This document shows positions 61,018-64,000 of a DNA stretch of 64,000 nucleotides, piece after piece. The stretch covers positions 1,561,104 to 1,625,103 of the forward strand of contig NZ_JABXWR010000001.1 in assembly GCF_013377755.1 (NCBI RefSeq), given 5' to 3'. Position 1 is the stretch's first letter. Each line of letters opens with the position of its first letter. The notes beneath the pieces were generated by a model. The model was not told the origin of the DNA, did no database searches, and saw nothing but the letters and a program-made list of their open reading frames with translations. A program made the position numbers and the translations under genes. The DNA comes from Methanofollis tationis (lineage in GTDB: Archaea; Halobacteriota; Methanomicrobia; Methanomicrobiales; Methanofollaceae).

Positions 61018-62525
61018 GCCCCCACCGGTTTGACGTCGAGCACCTTCAGCAGCCCCTCGTCGAGCATGTAGCCCCGCAGACGGTCGCGGTTGCCCCGCAG
61101 GCTCTCGATCGCATTGATCCCCGCGGCCCCCATCAGTTCTGAGACCTCCATCGTCCAGGCATGGATCAGGTTTGCGACGTGCTCGGCCTGGACTTCGGGG
61201 TTGAGGCGGGCGACGAGGTCAGGGCGCTGGGTGGCGATCCCCCACGGGCAGAGGCCGCGGTAGCAGTTGCCGCAGACCCGGCAGCCCATGGCGACGAGCG
61301 CCGCCGTCCCGATATAGACGGCGTCGGCACCCAGGGCGATCGCCTTCGTCACGTCGGCGGCGTTCGTGATCCCGCCGCTCGCAATCACCGAGATCTCGTT
61401 CCTGACGCCCTGGCTGCGGAGTTTCTGGTCGACGGCCGAGACCGCCGCCTCGATCGGGATGCCCACGTGGTCGCGGAAGACCTTCGGGGCGGCGCCGGTG
61501 CCGCCGCGGAAACCGTCGACGACGACGGCGTCGGCGCTCGACCGGGCGATGCCTGCGGCGATGGCGGCGACGTTATGGACGGCGGCGATCTTCACGAAGA
61601 CCGGTTTTTTCCACTCGGTCGCCTCCTTGAGGGAGCGGACGAGCTGGGCGAGGTCCTCGATCGAGTAGATGTCGTGGTGCGGCGCCGGGCTGATCGCATC
61701 GCTCCCGAGCGGGATCATCCGCGTGCAGGATACGTCGGCGCAGACCTTCTCGCCCGGGAGGTGGCCGCCGATGCCGGGCTTTGCCCCCTGACCGATCTTG
61801 ATCTCGATGGCGGCGCCGCGGTTTAAGTAGTCCACGTCCACGCCGAAACGGCCCGAGGCGACCTGGACGATCATGTTGTCCTGGTACGGGAAGATCGCCG
61901 GGTGCATCCCGCCCTCGCCGGTCCCCAGGAAGGTGCCGGCCTCGTGGGCGCCCTTTGCGAGGGCGAGCTGGGCGTTGAGGGAGATCGCCCCGTAACTCAT
62001 GTGCCCGATCATGATCGGGGTGTCGAGTTTGAGGTTCGGGGAGAGTTCGGTCTGGAGTTCGACCTCTCCGCCTTCTCCCCGTTTGAATGACAGCCTGGAC
62101 GGTTTCTTCCCGATATAGGTCCGCAGCTCCATCGGCTCGCGCAGGGGATCGATGGAGGGGTTGGTGACCTGGCAGGCGTCCAGGAGGAGGCGGTCGAAGA
62201 TCGGCGGCAGGGGGCTGGCATTGCCCATGCCGGCCAGGATGATCTTGCCGGTCTTTGCCTGGTTGTAGATCGACTCCCTGGCGTCCCGCGTCCAGACAGG
62301 GTGAGTGCGGTAGTCGCAGGGGTGCTCGGTGAGGGTGATCGCATCGCGCGGGCACATCGCAATGCAGCGGTGACAGGCCGTGCAGGTGCGCGAGTCGACG
62401 ACGATCCGGTCTCCTTCCCATCTGAACGTTCCGTACGGGCAGTTCTCGACGCACCGGCCGCACTCCATGCAGCGGTCGCGGTCGATCGAGATCCGGTACC
62501 GAAGAGGCACGCTCCCGATCGCCAT
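61014..62525 (-). CDS. gltB: Glutamate synthase FMN-barrel subunit with two ferredoxin motifs
   Basis: A 503-residue subunit. Residues 19-65 carry two 4Fe-4S motifs (CMECGRCVENCPYG and CTACHRCIAMCPRD). The FMN barrel follows (MIGHMSYGAISLNAQLALAK, GTGEGGMHPA, IKIGQGAKPGIGGHLPG, VVDGFRGGTGAAP, VIASGGITNAADV), and 3Fe-4S ligands lie in CRVCGNCYRGLCPWG. It adds ammonia from the glutaminase subunit to 2-oxoglutarate and reduces the imine. The start overlaps the stop of the glutaminase subunit gene. Confidence 0.95.
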   Translation of the reverse strand: MAIGSVPLRYRISIDRDRCMECGRCVENCPYGTFRWEGDRIVVDSRTCTACHRCIAMCPRDAITLTEHPCDYRTHPVWTRDARESIYNQAKTGKIILAGMGNASPLPPIFDRLLLDACQVTNPSIDPLREPMELRTYIGKKPSRLSFKRGEGGEVELQTELSPNLKLDTPIMIGHMSYGAISLNAQLALAKGAHEAGTFLGTGEGGMHPAIFPYQDNMIVQVASGRFGVDVDYLNRGAAIEIKIGQGAKPGIGGHLPGEKVCADVSCTRMIPLGSDAISPAPHHDIYSIEDLAQLVRSLKEATEWKKPVFVKIAAVHNVAAIAAGIARSSADAVVVDGFRGGTGAAPKVFRDHVGIPIEAAVSAVDQKLRSQGVRNEISVIASGGITNAADVTKAIALGADAVYIGTAALVAMGCRVCGNCYRGLCPWGIATQRPDLVARLNPEVQAEHVANLIHAWTMEVSELMGAAGINAIESLRGNRDRLRGYMLDEGLLKVLDVKPVGA

Positions 62526-63574
62526 CAGTATACCCTCCCGATGACCGGTTCGCCGGCGCGAGGCATCCAGACGCGGTCGAGTTCGGGCTCCATGCGCCTG
62601 ATCGCCGCCTCTTCAGAGGAGATGTAGAGGCGGTCGCCCTTCTCGGCGGCGATGAGGGGCCGGAGTTTGATCCGGTCGGTGAACCCGACGATCCCGTCGT
62701 GGTTGGCGACCACGATGGCGAACGGCCCGTTCATCATCGCTGAGCCGTAGGTGAGCCTGATCGCCCGGTTCAGCGTCGCCTCCTTCTCCGGCATCACGTC
62801 GATCTCGTCCCAGAACGGCGGCGCAAGCGCCCGGACGGTCATTTCCTTGTCGAGACCGTGCCTCCGGGCGAGCAGGTCCACCAGGTAGGCGACGACCTCG
62901 GTGTCGGTGAACATCGTGCACTTGTAGCCGAAGCTCTCGATGTATCGCCGGTTTGTGCCGTAACTGGTGATCTCGCCGTTGTGGATCACGCTCCAGTCCA
63001 GGAGGTTGAAGGGGTGAGCGCCGCCCCACCAGCCCTTCGTGTTCGTCGGGTAGCGGTTGTGGGCGAGCCAGATATAGCCCTCGTAGTCCTGGATCCGGTA
63101 GAAATCGGCGACGTCCTCTGGCCATCCTGCCGCCTTGAAGACACCGATGTTCTTGCCGGACGAGTAGATCAGCGCACCCGGCACGGTGGTGTTCACCTTC
63201 ATCACCAGGTAGGTGACGATGTCCTCTTCAGGGGAGGAGGTCCCGCTCATCAGTGCAGCATCGGGTTTGAAGAAATACCGCCACGGTGTGTGGATCTTCT
63301 TCAGGTTCGGCTGCTCATAGGTCGGGATCTCCTCGTCATGCACGACCGTCCCCCAGGTCCGGAGGAGCGCCTCGACTACGCTCTTGGTCTCGACAATATT
63401 GTCAAAAAATATGTGGAGTGCATAGCAGTCCGCATACTCGGGGTAGATGCCGTAGGCCGCGTAGCCGGCCCCTTCGCCGCTGCCGCGTTCGTCCATCAAG
63501 GATAACGCACGTTTGATCTTTGAGCCGTCCATCAGGTTGCCGGCCCGATCGACGACACTGATAATTCCACACAT
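62525..63574 (-). CDS. Glutamate synthase glutaminase subunit
   Basis: A 349-residue class II amidotransferase. Cys2 follows the initiator ([12 protein letters not shown]), and [20 protein letters not shown] and [16 protein letters not shown] build the glutamine site. It releases ammonia from glutamine for the FMN subunit. It is the first gene of a four-gene overlapping operon on this strand. GGTGG lies 7 nt before the ATG. Divergent from glnA. Confidence 0.93.
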   Translation of the reverse strand: MCGIISVVDRAGNLMDGSKIKRALSLMDERGSGEGAGYAAYGIYPEYADCYALHIFFDNIVETKSVVEALLRTWGTVVHDEEIPTYEQPNLKKIHTPWRYFFKPDAALMSGTSSPEEDIVTYLVMKVNTTVPGALIYSSGKNIGVFKAAGWPEDVADFYRIQDYEGYIWLAHNRYPTNTKGWWGGAHPFNLLDWSVIHNGEITSYGTNRRYIESFGYKCTMFTDTEVVAYLVDLLARRHGLDKEMTVRALAPPFWDEIDVMPEKEATLNRAIRLTYGSAMMNGPFAIVVANHDGIVGFTDRIKLRPLIAAEKGDRLYISSEEAAIRRMEPELDRVWMPRAGEPVIGRVY

Positions 63575-63618
63575 AGTATTTCCACCGCTCCCTGATCTCA
63601 GGAATAGGATACGGTCTT

Positions 63619-63659
63619 ACCCAATAAGATGTAACCAGTAATGATATATACTATTGGGT
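63619..63659. repeat. 8-bp inverted repeat around the glnA TATA box
   Basis: ACCCAATA (63619-63626) and TATTGGGT (63652-63659) are perfect inverted repeats with a 25-nt spacer. They flank the glnA TATA element and lie in the divergent region shared with the glutamate synthase operon. It may be a regulator-binding site for either side. Confidence 0.5.
63643..63651 (+). promoter_or_regulatory. TATA box of glnA
   Basis: GATATATAC is centred about 30 nt before the glnA ATG. With no ribosome-binding site in between, the transcript is probably leaderless. Confidence 0.65.
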
Positions 63660-63673
63660 GGAAACATGTTTCC
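63660..63673. promoter_or_regulatory. NrpR-type operator at the glnA start site
   Basis: GGAAACATGTTTCC is a full 14-bp palindrome of the GGAA-N6-TTCC form. It ends 3 nt before the glnA ATG, over the predicted transcription start, so bound repressor would block initiation. Confidence 0.8.
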
Positions 63674-63676
63674 GTT

Positions 63677-64000
63677 ATGTCAGCCGACGCGGTTGCAGCA
63701 ATGCTGGAAAGAATCAAGGCGGACAACGTAAAGTTCATTCGCCTGCAGTTCTCAGACCTGACCGGTCACCCGAAGAACGTCGCCATCCCGCACATCCAGG
63801 CCGAGAAGGCCCTGACCGACGGGATCGGATTCGACGGCTCGTCCATCGAGGGATTCGCCAGGATCGAAGAATCGGACATGGTCCTCAAGCCCGACATCTC
63901 CACCTACACGCTCCTGCCCTGGAGGAAGGGGGACGCCAAGGTCGCACGGTTCATCTGTGATGTCTACCTGCCCAACGGCAAGCCCTTAGAGGGCGACCCC
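63677..64000 (+). CDS. glnA: Glutamine synthetase, 5' part (cut by window end)
   Basis: The first 108 codons of type I glutamine synthetase: [30 protein letters not shown] and [19 protein letters not shown] are the conserved N-terminal domain, and [19 protein letters not shown] leads into the catalytic domain. It makes glutamine from glutamate and ammonia, completing the GS-GOGAT cycle with the divergent operon. The gene continues past the window. Confidence 0.96.
   Translation, partial: MSADAVAAMLERIKADNVKFIRLQFSDLTGHPKNVAIPHIQAEKALTDGIGFDGSSIEGFARIEESDMVLKPDISTYTLLPWRKGDAKVARFICDVYLPNGKPLEGDP

Overview
The window looks like a GC-rich chromosome segment of a hydrogenotrophic methanogen, most likely a Methanomicrobiales archaeon (Methanoculleus/Methanofollis type; this placement is inference). 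The archaeal markers are a fused Kae1-Bud32, aIF2-gamma, Rpo7, Spt4, ribosomal proteins eS24, eS31 and eL40, an AglB oligosaccharyltransferase and TATA promoters. The methanogen markers are a YcaO of the McrA-thioamidation type, NikR, an FrhB-like F420 protein and several methanogen-restricted DUF families.

Layout. 0-2.7 kb: small DUF2178-like membrane proteins, an ABC exporter and a Cro-like regulator in one overlapping operon. 2.7-11 kb: a ROK kinase, two tandem cysteine-rich paralogues, a HAD phosphatase, a transglutaminase-like protein, SufCB, Pcm, a cyclase-family hydrolase and a DUF364-like protein. 11-24.3 kb: a surface-glycan island. GlmM, two GlmU-type enzymes and GlmS make UDP-GlcNAc. 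A WbpA/B/E/D-like set then converts it to a diacetamido-uronic acid nucleotide sugar, followed by a glycosyltransferase and AglB. 24.3-33.1 kb: an HDAC-like protein, YcaO, DUF2098, NikR and an information-processing operon. 33.2-37.6 kb: DUF1917, a QueG-like protein, Thi4, HtpX, a tRNA-Gly/tRNA-Val pair and a shikimate-kinase-like protein.

37.6-55.9 kb is an accessory region rich in mobile DNA. Two 1257-bp IS256-type copies lie in opposite orientation. One sits between two unrelated broken genes (an immunity-like gene and a tnpB). The other cleanly splits a tungsten/molybdenum aldehyde ferredoxin oxidoreductase gene with a 6-bp target duplication. Between them are a GT-C-like membrane protein, a secreted protein with thioester-domain features, ISH3-, IS5- and IS1634-type transposases, a DUF2193/DUF2180/aquaporin operon and an arsenic-type cluster.

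56-64 kb is a nitrogen-assimilation block: amtB-glnK (amtB carries an apparent one-base frameshift in its signal peptide), a four-subunit glutamate synthase with an FrhB-like F420 subunit, and glnA running off the end. Both amtB and glnA carry a perfect GGAA-N6-TTCC palindrome between TATA box and start codon, the known NrpR operator form, so the block is probably one nitrogen-responsive regulon.
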